Shown one piece after another: positions 1-8,968 of a stretch of 49,818 nt of DNA; the stretch's first letter is position 1, and every line of letters starts with the position of its first letter. A model generated the notes under the pieces. The model was given only the letters and a program-made list of their open reading frames with translations. It ran no database searches and was not told where the DNA came from. Origin of the DNA: JAFGVL01 sp964546015 (GTDB lineage Bacteria > Bacteroidota > Bacteroidia > Bacteroidales > Paludibacteraceae). The stretch is taken from positions 1-49,818 of the forward strand of contig CAZJHO010000010.1 of NCBI GenBank assembly GCA_964546015.1, in the 5' to 3' direction. The position numbers and the translations under genes are program-made.

Positions 1-213
1 TATTTTTTTACTCCTCACCACAAAAATAAAAACTGAAATAGAAATCTAATAGAAATTTATAATATCAAGATAGTGAAAAGGTGACAAACCTATGATTTAT
101 TCAAAACAGGTATTGGAAACCGAAAGGATTTTTTTAATAACTTTTTTCTTTGTGCAAATATCCGGCTATAAATTCTTATTCCATTTTAAAAATCGTTACC
201 TCGATTATAATAC

Positions 214-241
214 AAAAAAGGAAGCTTCGTTTGAAGCTTCC
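214..241 (-). terminator. Intrinsic terminator for leftward transcription
   Basis: Perfect 9-bp stem (220-228 with 233-241, arm GGAAGCTTC) with a 4-nt loop. On the minus strand it is followed by six T residues (plus-strand A-run at 214-219). It is the first good terminator met by transcripts leaving the FecR/TPR pair at 685. Confidence 0.65.
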
Positions 242-246
242 GTGCC

Positions 247-360
247 GCGGCTTTGCGTAGTGGCGGCATTTTAGCACTACCGTTGATACGAAGAACTGAA
301 TTACAAATTTAGCAAAAAGTTTGATACGAAGCACTTAACCCGCCATTACGCAAAACCGAT
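247..360. repeat. Imperfect inverted repeat enclosing a short direct repeat
   Basis: The arm at 247-266 (core CTTTGCGTAGTGGCGG) matches the reverse complement of 341-360 at about 17 of 20 positions by eye. The roughly 74-nt interval contains two copies of TTGATACGAAG. The arrangement recalls folded recombination sites such as attC, but no convincing core site was found and no integrase is in the window. Identity is unknown. Confidence 0.5.
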
Positions 361-684
361 GTTAGCTGTTCGCCCTTTTTGTCTGTATGTCGTGGTGCGT
401 TGGCTTGCTGGCGAGCAATCACTTGCTATTATCGAAAAATTTTGATGACCAACGATCTCTAATGCGGAATCTGGGTTAAAGCAAATGGGAATTGCTTTAA
501 ATAATTTAATGTAAGCAGTTGTGGATAAATGAAGTTAAAAAATTGATAAAAATAGTCAAAAAAACGGCCAAAAAGGAGATTCTCCACTTTTAAAACCAAG
601 CTTCGTATTTTATTCAGTCAACTCTGATATTTATTATGTAATCCTTAACCTGAGAAGCAATTTTAAATAAATAAAATATTAATC

Positions 685-1692
685 CTAGTTACTTAATTCA
701 TTTATCAATTGTTTCAAGGTCTCAACATCTAAAGCCGTAATCGTGTCTATTTTTCCGTCTGCAGTTATAACAATTTTTTTTCCTGAAGTCAAAATCACCT
801 TTTCTGCTTTGGATATGGTTTCTATCTCTAACTCTCCCTCAATCAAAAACACTTCAGTACGATTATCTTCAGTGACACAAACCTTAAAAGTTGTACCACG
901 TACCCCTAGGACAGCAGCAGGTGTTCTAACATTAAAAACATCAACATCTATTTGGCGTTGATATGCCTTTGCTCTTTTTATGTCCCCTCTAATTACTGCC
1001 CAAAACATACCTTTTGTTAGTATTAAAAGTTGTTTCATCGGAGAATAGCTAACTCGTGAATTTTCTTTAATTACGATATTATGATGTGAAAAATCATCTC
1101 TAAGATAAAGCTCAGACCCTTTTTTACAAATGATTGTGTCATTATCAGATAGTCCGTAATTTTCAAGTTCAGAACAATTTTGAAGTGTTTTCCATGTTCC
1201 ATTTTTATATATTTCAAATCCATTCCCTGTCTCTTTGCATTGCCTAACTTGTAAATAGCGAATATTATCATTATTCGAACTTTGCTGTGGCAACCCCTTT
1301 AATTTTTCTTTGGTACTTTGATGATTTATGGTAGCTATTGAATCCTGAATATTTTGTCTGTTTATTTGACGAGCTTTATTTATCGCAGCTTGCTTGGCCT
1401 CTTCTTTTTCAATCCATGTATCAATTTGGTTGTTTAATTGAAATAACACGTCAAAAATCAAGTCCTGGGGTTGTTTATCTTGTAACGTGGGCAGCGTTGT
1501 AGATTGAATAGGGTCACTGCTGGGTTTATTGTAATATGGGCAAGTAACTGCATGTTCGCCATTCATCCCTTTACAAGCAACACATTGTATGCCGGTGACG
1601 GGTGGAACTTGCCCGATAACTGGTGTCACAAATGCAAGCAAACAAAATAATAAAGACACAAGACCGGCTTTTGTTGATTTACTTCTTTTCAT
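685..1692 (-). CDS. Secreted FecR-domain protein
   Basis: Protein of about 335 aa from the ATG at 1692; a TTG two codons upstream also fits. The N-terminus has a basic stretch and a hydrophobic signal peptide ending near VIGQ. A short Cys/His segment (VACKGMNGEHAVTCPYY) follows, then a charged linker. The C-terminal third is a FecR-type beta domain with the typical run VRTPAAVLGVRGTTFKV, then a strand-rich tail. In FecR the domain passes a siderophore signal to a sigma factor; stand-alone secreted FecR-domain proteins have less defined roles. No sigma factor or TonB receptor is nearby, so iron regulation is not supported. It begins 6 nt after the stop of the TPR gene, so the two are probably co-transcribed. 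Confidence 0.8.
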   Translation of the reverse strand: MKRSKSTKAGLVSLLFCLLAFVTPVIGQVPPVTGIQCVACKGMNGEHAVTCPYYNKPSSDPIQSTTLPTLQDKQPQDLIFDVLFQLNNQIDTWIEKEEAKQAAINKARQINRQNIQDSIATINHQSTKEKLKGLPQQSSNNDNIRYLQVRQCKETGNGFEIYKNGTWKTLQNCSELENYGLSDNDTIICKKGSELYLRDDFSHHNIVIKENSRVSYSPMKQLLILTKGMFWAVIRGDIKRAKAYQRQIDVDVFNVRTPAAVLGVRGTTFKVCVTEDNRTEVFLIEGELEIETISKAEKVILTSGKKIVITADGKIDTITALDVETLKQLINELSN

Positions 1693-1698
1693 AATCAA

Positions 1699-2520
1699 TT
1701 ATTTTAAATTTATTTTCCACTCACTTATTTTATCTGTTGCTTCTTTCTTGTCTTCTGCGTTGGGTTCAAGGATTAAGTATTTTTTCATGTTGAATATGGC
1801 GAACTGATAATTTTCAACCAAGGCATACACTAATGACAGGTTGTAATAAAGTGGAGGGTAAGACCTTGGATTTATCTTAATGGCTTCTTCGTAAAGGTTA
1901 ATTACTTCGTAATACTTTTTTTGTTCATAGAAAACATTAGCCTGTATCATGAGCTCTCTTTGTTTTGCTAAATCGTGTTCACTATTTACTTGCCCCCTGC
2001 TGTTTTGCATTTGCTTCTCAAAATCAATCAATAGACTATCCAATAATTTTGATTTTTCTATTTTCTCCTTTTCTTTTAAATAATTCTCTCTTAAAATAAC
2101 GACATCATCTGCAAATTTTTTAAGATTCTCACCTTCTTGAAATGAAGGTTCGTTAAATGATAAGTTTCCCAATACAACACTTTGGGGATAATAATCTTCA
2201 AATTTATTTAGCAAAGATGTTTTAAAAATTTTAGCTTGAGCCTTGTCACCATCGGACAAAATTTTGTATTTTCCATTGATGTAAACCTTATACTTTGTTG
2301 GTCTTGCAACAATTAGCAAGGTATCGTCTATTATATCTACTTTTTCAATATGAGTCAAATAATTAAACACGGTAGGTTTAATTTTTTCATCAACCCTAAT
2401 TTTACGACTTAAAATTAAGTCTATCAATTCAGATTTTGCTCTTGTATATGTACCGATTTGACCAAAAATTTGACTTTGATTCAATTGAAGAAAAAATAAC
2501 AGAATAATCAATTTGTTCAT
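1699..2520 (-). CDS. Secreted TPR-repeat protein
   Basis: 273 aa. Residues 1-20 form a signal peptide (MNKLIILLFFLQLNQSQIFG). The middle is charged and probably helical, with Lys/Glu-rich coiled-coil-like stretches around 140-185. The last 90 residues contain two tetratricopeptide-like units (ANVFYEQKKYYEVINLYEEAIKI and the following YYNLSLVYALVENYQFAIFNM), which usually bind protein partners. It is the first gene of a two-gene unit with the FecR-domain protein, and both products should be exported, so they may work together in the envelope. No enzymatic motif is visible and the function is unknown. Confidence 0.75.
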   Translation of the reverse strand: MNKLIILLFFLQLNQSQIFGQIGTYTRAKSELIDLILSRKIRVDEKIKPTVFNYLTHIEKVDIIDDTLLIVARPTKYKVYINGKYKILSDGDKAQAKIFKTSLLNKFEDYYPQSVVLGNLSFNEPSFQEGENLKKFADDVVILRENYLKEKEKIEKSKLLDSLLIDFEKQMQNSRGQVNSEHDLAKQRELMIQANVFYEQKKYYEVINLYEEAIKINPRSYPPLYYNLSLVYALVENYQFAIFNMKKYLILEPNAEDKKEATDKISEWKINLK

Positions 2521-2749
2521 GCTCTAATTGCATTGTATTTATACCAAAGTTGATACAAATTTATTGTTTTATTTCCTGATGTTGCTTCCAAGTTAGGGTG
2601 ACAGCTAACTTATTATATATATTCTATTTTTTAGTGGACTTTTTTTTATTGTGAGTTACCTTTAATTGCTTTGACAATATTTTTTTCCTTTATTTGTTTT
2701 ACTTATGAATATATTTATTGCTATAATTTTTATTAATAAAGAATCAAAA

Positions 2750-3631
2750 TTATTTCAGTGTAAAAGTGGTAGTTCCTATCAAATTACCATCGGCAAACAA
2801 CTCTACGCGATAATTACCTGTAAGTAAAGTTTCTTCTATTGCCCAATAAAAGGTGTCTTTAATGCGTTCTCCTTTGTATTCTATTTCTTTTTTTACAGAA
2901 TATTGAATGTTTCGACCTTCATAAGGAAACAGATTGCCAGGACTTTTGGTCATCACCTCATTGTTTGGATTAGTTATCCTAGCATAAATAGTTTTATGTC
3001 CAACCGGAGCTGTTACATTTTTTGCAATAGTAAAAGTGACTGCAATATTCTTCATTCGGCTCAATCTACCGGTCGTTTTGCCTTTTTTATCAAGTGTTTC
3101 TACCGTAAAATTATCTGCCTCAAGCATGGCAGCCTTGCTTACGGTTTCGGTAAGAGCTTGCTTCTCGCGCGATAAACTATCTATATCTTTTGTTGCTTTA
3201 GAATACTTTTGCTTTACTTCAAAGTTTTCGGCAACCAGACCTTTGTTTATTTGATTGAGAGAATCTACCTGACGAATATAACTAATCAAGACCTTCCGAA
3301 CAGTAGCTAATTCTTCTCTTAACTCAAGAATTCTTCTTGCATTGGTAGTTTTTTCCGTTTGAAGTTCTTCAATCAATAAACGAATTTTTTCTTTTTGCGC
3401 ATCGAGCAATTTTGTCAACGAGTCATTTTGAATATCCGTGTTGTAACTTTCCATCTCAAGAGCTAATGCTTTGAGCTCTTCTTCTGTTTGTTTTCTTTCA
3501 TATTCAACCAATTCTTGATTGGCTTTGTCGTTATCATTACTTGATTTTTCAGTTTTTTGACAACCAATAAGAATTCCTACAACAAACAATGAAAGCAGAA
3601 ATGTGATTTTTTTCCCTGACATATTATTCAT
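2750..3631 (-). CDS. Coiled-coil lipoprotein
   Basis: About 293 aa from the ATG at 3631, or 290 aa from the ATG at 3622. The first start overlaps the last 8 nt of topA; the second follows its stop, so translation is likely coupled to topA. A hydrophobic segment ends in the lipobox LIGC, giving a lipid-anchored periplasmic or surface protein. From about residue 30 to 170 it is Glu/Lys/Leu-rich with heptad spacing, a long coiled coil. The last 100 residues are strand-rich (VTFTIAKNVTAPVGHKTIYARI and following), suggesting an Ig-like or jelly-roll domain. Role unknown; pairing with topA may be positional only. Confidence 0.8.
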   Translation of the reverse strand: MNNMSGKKITFLLSLFVVGILIGCQKTEKSSNDNDKANQELVEYERKQTEEELKALALEMESYNTDIQNDSLTKLLDAQKEKIRLLIEELQTEKTTNARRILELREELATVRKVLISYIRQVDSLNQINKGLVAENFEVKQKYSKATKDIDSLSREKQALTETVSKAAMLEADNFTVETLDKKGKTTGRLSRMKNIAVTFTIAKNVTAPVGHKTIYARITNPNNEVMTKSPGNLFPYEGRNIQYSVKKEIEYKGERIKDTFYWAIEETLLTGNYRVELFADGNLIGTTTFTLK

Positions 3632-5954
3632 TTTTAGAAGATCTTTTTTTCTTTTTATCAGAATTATTTTCTTTTTGTATAATTTCCATACATTGTTCAA
3701 AAGAAAGAGCTGCGGGTTCTTGTGCTTTTGGAATTTTATAATTCTGTTTTTTATATATTATATAAGGACCAAATCGACCATTGAGTATTTGTAAATCAGC
3801 ATCTTCGTCAAATTTCTTGAGGATTCTGTTTTTATCTGCTTCACGCTTCTTTTGAATCAAATCGATGGCTTCTTCACTTGTAAGAGTTAATGGATCTTTT
3901 CCCGATGGAATGGAGGTAAATTTTCCTTCATGTTTTATATATGGTCCAAACCGACCAACAGCTACAACCATTTCTTTATCTTCAAAATTACCTAATGAAC
4001 GAGGAAGTTTAAATAAATCTAATGCTTCTTCCAGAGTGATCGTTTCAATACTTTGATTTTTCTTTAATGAAGCGAATACCGGCTTTCCATCATCATTTGC
4101 CGTACCAATCTGAGCAATCGGTCCATAACGACCAATGCGAACCGAAACTTGTTTCCCGGTTATAGGATCCGTGCCTAAAATTTGCTCACCTGTTTTACGG
4201 GTAGATTGTGTTGTTGCAGCTTCTACCATCGGATGAAACTCTTTGTAGAAAGAATCGATAGCTGCGGTCCATTTCTTTTCTCCCTCGGCAATATCATCAA
4301 ATTCTTTCTCGACATTTGCCGTGAAATTATAATCCATAATTTCGGGGAAAGTATCAGATAAAAAATCAGTAACCACCCCACCTATATCCGTTGGGAACAA
4401 TTTCGCTTTTTCGGCACCTGTTATTTCTTGTTTTATTTCATCGGAAATAATTCCTTCTTTTAAAGTCAATAAATTATAATTTCGCATTTCCCCTTCGCGA
4501 TCACCTTTTTCCACATATCCTCTATTTTGGATGGTAGAGATAGTAGGAGCATATGTTGACGGACGACCAATGCCCAATTCCTCTAACTTACGCACTAAAC
4601 TTGCTTCGGTGTAACGAGCAGGCTTTTGAGAAAAACGCTCTTGAGCAATTATATTTTGCAAATCTAACACCTGATTTATTTTTAACGGAGGAAGCATATT
4701 GTTATTGTCTTGTTCTGTTTCATCATCTGTGGATTCAAGATAAACGCGCAAAAATCCGTCAAAAGTAAGTACCTCGCCGGTAGCAATAAATTTTAATTCG
4801 GAAGTAGAAATATTGATTGTTGCAGTTGTCTTCTCTAATTCGGCATCAGCCATTTGAGAAGCAATAGTACGCTTCCAAATTAAATCATACAAACGCTTTT
4901 CTTGTGCTGTACCTTCTATCTTTTGCTCGCTGATATATGTAGGGCGGATTGCTTCGTGCGCTTCTTGTGCGCCTTTTGTTTTTGTCTGGTATTTGCGCAC
5001 TTTAGAATAACGCTCATCACATATTTTTATAATTTCGGCTTTGGTTGTATTAATAGCCAAATCGGATAGATTGACCGAATCGGTACGCATGTAAGTAATT
5101 TTACCAGCTTCGTAAAGAGTCTGTGCTATACGCATGGTTTGGCTTACAGAAAATCCAAGTTTACGAGCGGCTTCTTGCTGCAATGTGGAGGTAGTAAAAG
5201 GTGCTGCCGGCGATTTTTTAGCTGGTTTTGTCACCAAATTTTCTATCGAAAAAGAGGCATTTTTACATTTTTCGAGAAATAAAAGAGCTTCTTCTTTGGT
5301 CTTAAACCGCTCCTGAAGCTCGGCTTTCATTTCTACCTGCTGGTTATTTTTATCTCTTACCAAAAAAGCAGCAACAACACGATATGCAGCTTCGGGCATG
5401 AATTTATTGATCTCGCGCTCACGCTCAACAATCAAACGAACAGCAACTGACTGTACTCTTCCTGCAGATAAAGCAGGCTTTACTTTTTTCCACAATATAG
5501 GCGAAAGTTCAAAACCAACGATACGATCGAGAACACGACGAGCCTGTTGTGCATCAACCAAATTAATGTCAATATCACGCGGATTTTCTATCGCATGCTG
5601 AATGGCAGGTCTGGTAATTTCGTGGAAAACAATGCGTTTGGTTTTTTCTTTAGGTAATTTAAGTGCTTCGGACAGATGCCATGCAATGGCTTCCCCTTCT
5701 CGGTCTTCATCGGAAGCTAGCCATACAGTTCTTGCCTCTTCGGAAGCTATTTTAAGAGCTTTAACTACCTTGAGTTTGTCTTTTGATATTTCGTACTGAG
5801 GTTGGTAATTGTTTTCAAAATCAATACCTAATCCTTTTTGAACTAAATCTCGAATATGTCCAAAACTGGAAAGAACCATATAGTCTTTTCCTAAGAATTT
5901 CTCAATTGTTTTTGCTTTTGCGGGGGACTCTACTATAACTAAATTTTGCGACAT
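3624..5954 (-). CDS. topA: DNA topoisomerase I (type IA)
   Basis: About 776 aa from the ATG at 5954 (MSQNLVIVESPAKAKTIEKF); a TTG five codons upstream is less likely. It relaxes negative supercoils by cutting one strand through a 5'-phosphotyrosine link. The Toprim domain is at residues 1-115, with the metal-binding DEDREGE at 82-88. SAGRVQSVAVRLIVERE starts near 163, and the catalytic Tyr is about residue 288 in ITYMRTDS. The C-terminus has three repeats of the GRFGPYI type (about 600-750) in place of Cys4 zinc fingers, as is usual in Bacteroidetes. An in-phase heptad repeat lies just upstream (5964-5991). Length matches the family. Confidence 0.97.
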   Translation of the reverse strand: MSQNLVIVESPAKAKTIEKFLGKDYMVLSSFGHIRDLVQKGLGIDFENNYQPQYEISKDKLKVVKALKIASEEARTVWLASDEDREGEAIAWHLSEALKLPKEKTKRIVFHEITRPAIQHAIENPRDIDINLVDAQQARRVLDRIVGFELSPILWKKVKPALSAGRVQSVAVRLIVEREREINKFMPEAAYRVVAAFLVRDKNNQQVEMKAELQERFKTKEEALLFLEKCKNASFSIENLVTKPAKKSPAAPFTTSTLQQEAARKLGFSVSQTMRIAQTLYEAGKITYMRTDSVNLSDLAINTTKAEIIKICDERYSKVRKYQTKTKGAQEAHEAIRPTYISEQKIEGTAQEKRLYDLIWKRTIASQMADAELEKTTATINISTSELKFIATGEVLTFDGFLRVYLESTDDETEQDNNNMLPPLKINQVLDLQNIIAQERFSQKPARYTEASLVRKLEELGIGRPSTYAPTISTIQNRGYVEKGDREGEMRNYNLLTLKEGIISDEIKQEITGAEKAKLFPTDIGGVVTDFLSDTFPEIMDYNFTANVEKEFDDIAEGEKKWTAAIDSFYKEFHPMVEAATTQSTRKTGEQILGTDPITGKQVSVRIGRYGPIAQIGTANDDGKPVFASLKKNQSIETITLEEALDLFKLPRSLGNFEDKEMVVAVGRFGPYIKHEGKFTSIPSGKDPLTLTSEEAIDLIQKKREADKNRILKKFDEDADLQILNGRFGPYIIYKKQNYKIPKAQEPAALSFEQCMEIIQKENNSDKKKKRSSKNE

Positions 5955-5963
5955 AATTCTTCT

Positions 5964-5991
5964 GTTCAAGTTTCAAGGTTCAAGGCTCAAG
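5964..5991 (-). repeat. Four in-phase heptads upstream of topA
   Basis: On the minus strand the 28 nt read CTTGAGC, CTTGAAC, CTTGAAA, CTTGAAC with no spacing change, ending 9 nt before the topA ATG at 5954. The same heptad family precedes rnfB (8930-8957) and rnfG (13169-13189). No conventional binding site or ribosome binding site is recognised in it. Confidence 0.75.
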
Positions 5992-6448
5992 AATTTAATT
6001 TTAAAATCTTTATGTATTGAATCTTTGAATAGATTTACTTTTTCGGTTGCAAAATAACAAAAACAAATTCCTATATTCCAAATTTTTACACACTTTTTTA
6101 TTTTTGACCTTTTGTAAATCCATTTCTTAACTTAAGAGAAAGACAGTTGTCGCAATATTTACTAAAAGTAATATCTCTTTTCCGCTGAAACGATCTACTG
6201 CTAATGTAACGACAAAATTTTAAGTCCACACCTGAAGTGTTAGCTAACACATAAGCTATCGCCAAGATGGTAAAACCCGAATACCAAGACTATATCAAAA
6301 GTGTATCGATATCATTTTTTTAATACAGATGCTACAATTTTAACACTATAATAACTTTTTGCTTCTCTACATAAAAAATAATTAATTGTTCTACCCAAAT
6401 AAAAATGAATAGAACAATTACTCTTATATCCTAAAGTTTCCTTTGTTA
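5992..6448. other. Intergenic region between topA and the HdeD-like gene
   Basis: No supportable gene. It should contain the topA promoter on the minus strand and the 3' end of the HdeD transcript. A 14-bp perfect palindrome, GTGTTAGCTAACAC, lies at 6237-6250 and could be an operator, but no regulator is nearby. The hairpin at 6383-6420 is listed separately. The remainder is AT-rich and unrecognised. Confidence 0.5.
6370..6420 (-). terminator. Probable terminator of the HdeD-like gene
   Basis: Perfect 11-bp inverted repeat TAATTGTTCTA (6383-6393) with TAGAACAATTA (6410-6420), loop 16 nt. On the minus strand it is followed by a T-rich tract (plus-strand A-run around 6372-6378). It lies about 30 nt past the stop at 6449. 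The long loop makes it weaker than a textbook terminator. Confidence 0.5.
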
Positions 6449-6997
6449 TCACTTTTTTGTTAGCTTTATTATCTTATTAATCCTATAAACGGTATAAAAT
6501 ATTAAAACTCCATACAAAACAGCAATAATAGCCAGCACATAAATAAGCATTCCGGCTGTAGCCAAAGGCATTGTTAACATAAAAATACCCACAATGAATA
6601 CCAAGATACCGGAAATAATATAAAAGCCTTCACCTTTGATTTCTTTTCGTAACTCAATTGCCTGAAAAATGCTGAGCAAGCCTATTACTATCATCCAGCA
6701 AGCAACACCAACAGCCGTTACATACACCGCAATAAGAGGCCAACAAATAATTAAGAGCCCAAGAACTACGCCGAGAATACCTTCAACCAGAATAATCCAC
6801 CAGTCAGAGTGATCTTTACGCAGACTGAGCGACAGAATAAGTGCATATAATCCATACAAAACAGCGACTACACCTATTATGACGGCAAAAGCCATTGATG
6901 ATGCGATAGGAAAAATAAACATACAAATTCCCAGTATTATACTGAAAATTGCCCGTAAAATAAGGATCGATTTCGACCTCTCTAATAATCGTTTCAT
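6449..6997 (-). CDS. HdeD/DUF308 family membrane protein
   Basis: About 182 aa from the ATG at 6997 (MKRLLERSKSILILRAIFS); an upstream in-frame start would add 12 residues that do not look like the family. It has six hydrophobic segments arranged as three helical hairpins, each with small residues and Gly (for example FIFPIASSMAFAVIIGVVAVLYGLYAL). Escherichia coli HdeD is linked to acid resistance at high cell density; most relatives are uncharacterised. It is monocistronic, with a hairpin terminator after it. The family call is good, but the physiological role here is not known. Confidence 0.8.
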   Translation of the reverse strand: MKRLLERSKSILILRAIFSIILGICMFIFPIASSMAFAVIIGVVAVLYGLYALILSLSLRKDHSDWWIILVEGILGVVLGLLIICWPLIAVYVTAVGVACWMIVIGLLSIFQAIELRKEIKGEGFYIISGILVFIVGIFMLTMPLATAGMLIYVLAIIAVLYGVLIFYTVYRINKIIKLTKK

Positions 6998-7207
6998 AAC
7001 TTTAAATTTTTTAGTGAAAGTAATTGAAAACAAATCGAAGATATATTTTTTTAACGAATAATCAAAAAAACATTAAATTAATATTTTGTGTTAATTGTTG
7101 ATTTTTTTTAATTAAGTGAAATTTTTTTTGTATAAAATTCAGACTTAAAAAGTTTTCGCAATTTATATAGCCGTATAATTTCAGATATGAGTATTTTTTG
7201 AATAAAA

Positions 7208-7240
7208 AAAAGCCCTGTTAAAATATTTTAGCAGGACTTC
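7208..7240 (-). terminator. Terminator of pheS
   Basis: Hairpin of 7211-7224 with 7225-7238 (AGCCCTG pairing with CAGGACT, plus an A/T extension), followed on the minus strand by eight T residues. It lies 20 nt beyond the pheS stop. Confidence 0.75.
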
Positions 7241-7258
7241 AATATTAAAAAAAGCATT

Positions 7259-8278
7259 TTACCAAGCAGCTTTAAACTGTTGTAAGAAACGCACATCATT
7301 TTCGGAAAATAATCGTAAATCTTTTACTTGATATTTCAGGTTAGTAATACGCTCAACACCCATACCAAAAGCATAACCGGTATATTCTTTGCTATCTATC
7401 CCACATTCTTCCAACACATTAGGATCCACCATGCCACATCCCAGAATTTCGACCCAACCTGTATGTTTGCAGAACGGGCAGCCTTTTCCTTGGCAAAGAT
7501 TACACGATATATCCATTTCGGCTGATGGCTCCGTAAAGGGGAAATACGACGGACGCAAACGAATTTGAGTATCCTCACCGAACATCTCTTTGGCAAAATA
7601 AAGCAAAGCTTGTTTCAAATCGGCAAACGACACATTTTTGTCAATGTATAATCCTTCTACTTGGTGAAAAAAGCAGTGTGCACGATAAGAAATTGCTTCA
7701 TTACGGTAAACACGCCCCGGACAAAGTACTCGGATAGGCAGTTTCTGCGAAGTCATCACTCGCGATTGTACAGATGATGTATGTGTACGAAGCAATATGT
7801 CAGGATTTTTCTCAATAAAGAAAGTATCCTGCATATCACGAGCAGGATGTTCAAGAGGGAAGTTTAACGCACCAAATACATGCCAATCGTCTTCAATTTC
7901 AGGACCTTCGGCTACAATAAATCCAATGCGCGAGAAAATATCAATAATTTCATTTTTCACCAACGAAAGCGGGTGGCGTGTACCTAAAGCAATTGGGTCT
8001 GCCGTACGGGTAAGGTCAATACCGGATTCTACAATTTGTGTATCATTAAAAGATTCTTTCAGCGCATTAATTTTTTCTTGCGCCCTATCGCGTAACTGAT
8101 TAAGCAACTGTCCTATTTCTCGCTTTTGTTCATTAGGAACTGTCCGAAAATCATTAAATAAAGCAGTTATATCTCCTTTTTTACTAAAATATTTTATACG
8201 GAGCACCTCAATCTCTTCCACCGACTTGGGGGTAAGAGCTTCTATCTCCGCCAAAAGTTGTTGTATTTTATGTTGCAT
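7259..8278 (-). CDS. pheS: Phenylalanine-tRNA ligase alpha subunit
   Basis: 339 aa from the ATG at 8278 (MQHKIQQLLAEIEALTP), chosen because it matches the usual Bacteroidetes PheS length; an ATG at 8293 is possible. It charges tRNA-Phe as an alpha2-beta2 enzyme with PheT, which is not in this window. The N-terminal coiled coil binds tRNA. The class II catalytic core shows motif 2 (RVYRNEAISYRAHCFFHQVEG) and motif 3 near the C-terminus (YAFGMGVERITNLKY). A Cys-rich insert (CNLCQGKGCPFC) resembles a small zinc knuckle seen in many bacterial PheS. A perfect minus-strand -7 box (TACTTTTG) lies at 8311-8318. Monocistronic here. Confidence 0.96.
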   Translation of the reverse strand: MQHKIQQLLAEIEALTPKSVEEIEVLRIKYFSKKGDITALFNDFRTVPNEQKREIGQLLNQLRDRAQEKINALKESFNDTQIVESGIDLTRTADPIALGTRHPLSLVKNEIIDIFSRIGFIVAEGPEIEDDWHVFGALNFPLEHPARDMQDTFFIEKNPDILLRTHTSSVQSRVMTSQKLPIRVLCPGRVYRNEAISYRAHCFFHQVEGLYIDKNVSFADLKQALLYFAKEMFGEDTQIRLRPSYFPFTEPSAEMDISCNLCQGKGCPFCKHTGWVEILGCGMVDPNVLEECGIDSKEYTGYAFGMGVERITNLKYQVKDLRLFSENDVRFLQQFKAAW

Positions 8279-8406
8279 GACAGTAGAATGCATTATCAAA
8301 TTTAGAAGCGCAAAAGTAATAATTTGTTCTCAAGAAAACGAAAAACAAAAATAGTTTATTGAAAAACGGATTGGTTTTTTTTAAGGGCTTTTTCATAAGA
8401 AAGGGC

Positions 8407-8435
8407 TTGATTCTATTCCAAAATTATTATTTTTG
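8407..8435 (+). promoter_or_regulatory. Bacteroidetes-type promoter of the rseC-rnf operon
   Basis: TTG at 8407-8409, 18 nt, then the -7 element TATTTTTG at 8428-8435, matching TAnnTTTG. Transcription should begin near 8441, about 14 nt before the rseC start. Confidence 0.7.
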
Positions 8436-8454
8436 CCTCTGTTTGCCTAAGAAA

Positions 8455-8868
8455 ATGAAAAATCAGCTCGACATAAAGCATGAGGGTATTGTTATGCGTA
8501 TAGAAGGAAACAAGGTGTTCGTAAAGATTACGCAAAACTCTGCATGTACGGCTTGTCATGCAAAGGGTGCATGTTCAGCGGCAGATAAGGCAGAAAAAGA
8601 AATAGAAGCCATTAATAACGGAAAATCTGTTGAGATTGGGCAAGAAGTAGTAATTACCGGACGATCTGCCGAAGGATTGCAAGCCGCATTTTTAGCTTAT
8701 TTGTTGCCTTTTTTCGTGCTTTTTGCTACGCTATTAGTTGTGTATCATTTTACTGTACATGAAGGTATCGCAGCAGCAGCAGCCATCGGATCTTTAATTC
8801 TTTATTACTTGGTTTTATTTTTTTTTAAAAACAAATTGACAAAAAAATTCACATTTTACATTAGTTGA
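8455..8868 (+). CDS. rseC: RseC/SoxR-reducing system family membrane protein
   Basis: 137 aa from the ATG at 8455 (MKNQLDIKHEGIVMRIEGNK); an earlier in-frame start lies upstream of the promoter and is rejected. The N-terminal soluble part has a Cys cluster, SACTACHAKGACSAAD (about residues 28-43), typical of RseC. Two membrane helices follow (LQAAFLAYLLPFFVLFATLL and IAAAAAIGSLILYYLVLFFF). In gamma-proteobacteria RseC works with the Rsx (Rnf-like) complex, where it helps reduce SoxR. In Bacteroidetes it is commonly the first gene of the rnf operon, as here, and is probably an assembly or electron-transfer accessory of Rnf. Confidence 0.88.
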   Translation: MKNQLDIKHEGIVMRIEGNKVFVKITQNSACTACHAKGACSAADKAEKEIEAINNGKSVEIGQEVVITGRSAEGLQAAFLAYLLPFFVLFATLLVVYHFTVHEGIAAAAAIGSLILYYLVLFFFKNKLTKKFTFYIS

Positions 8869-8957
8869 AAAGTTTAATATTTAAAGTGGATTTTGTTTAA
8901 AGTTATATTTCCGTTGTCGGGGAAGCAATCTTGAACCTTAAACTTTGAATCTCGAAC
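8869..8957 (+). repeat. rseC-rnfB spacer: inverted arms and four heptads
   Basis: The 3' part, 8930-8957, reads CTTGAAC, CTTAAAC, TTTGAAT, CTCGAAC in phase, ending 11 nt before the rnfB ATG. Its TTAAACTTT (8938-8946) is the reverse complement of AAAGTTTAA (8869-8877), which starts right after the rseC stop codon. The spacer also contains AAAGTGGATTTTGTTTAA (8883-8900), nearly repeated in the spacer before rnfG. Confidence 0.7.
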
Positions 8958-8968
8958 AATATATAAAT

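Larger units (their letters stand above)
1..684. other. Left-edge intergenic region with no supportable gene
   Basis: No reading frame here looks like a protein: the only sizeable one (92-274, plus) is low in complexity and runs through the hairpin at 220-241. The region holds a leftward terminator-like hairpin, an imperfect inverted repeat (247-266 with 341-360) and a short direct repeat, TTGATACGAAG, at about 283-293 and 321-331. The rest, about 370-684, is AT-rich and unrecognised. Because the FecR gene ends at 685 and reads leftward, part of this DNA may be its 3' untranslated region, ending at the 220-241 hairpin. Confidence 0.6.

Noticed and set aside
92..274. Possible small protein at the left edge
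   Set aside because: Low-complexity frame that runs through a terminator hairpin; no family features or promoter.
240..370. Integron attC site
   Set aside because: Inverted arms are present but a GTTRRRY core is not convincing, and there is no integron integrase or cassette.
6237..6250. 14-bp palindrome GTGTTAGCTAACAC as an operator
   Set aside because: Single copy and no adjacent regulator or promoter; kept only as a note in the intergenic entry.
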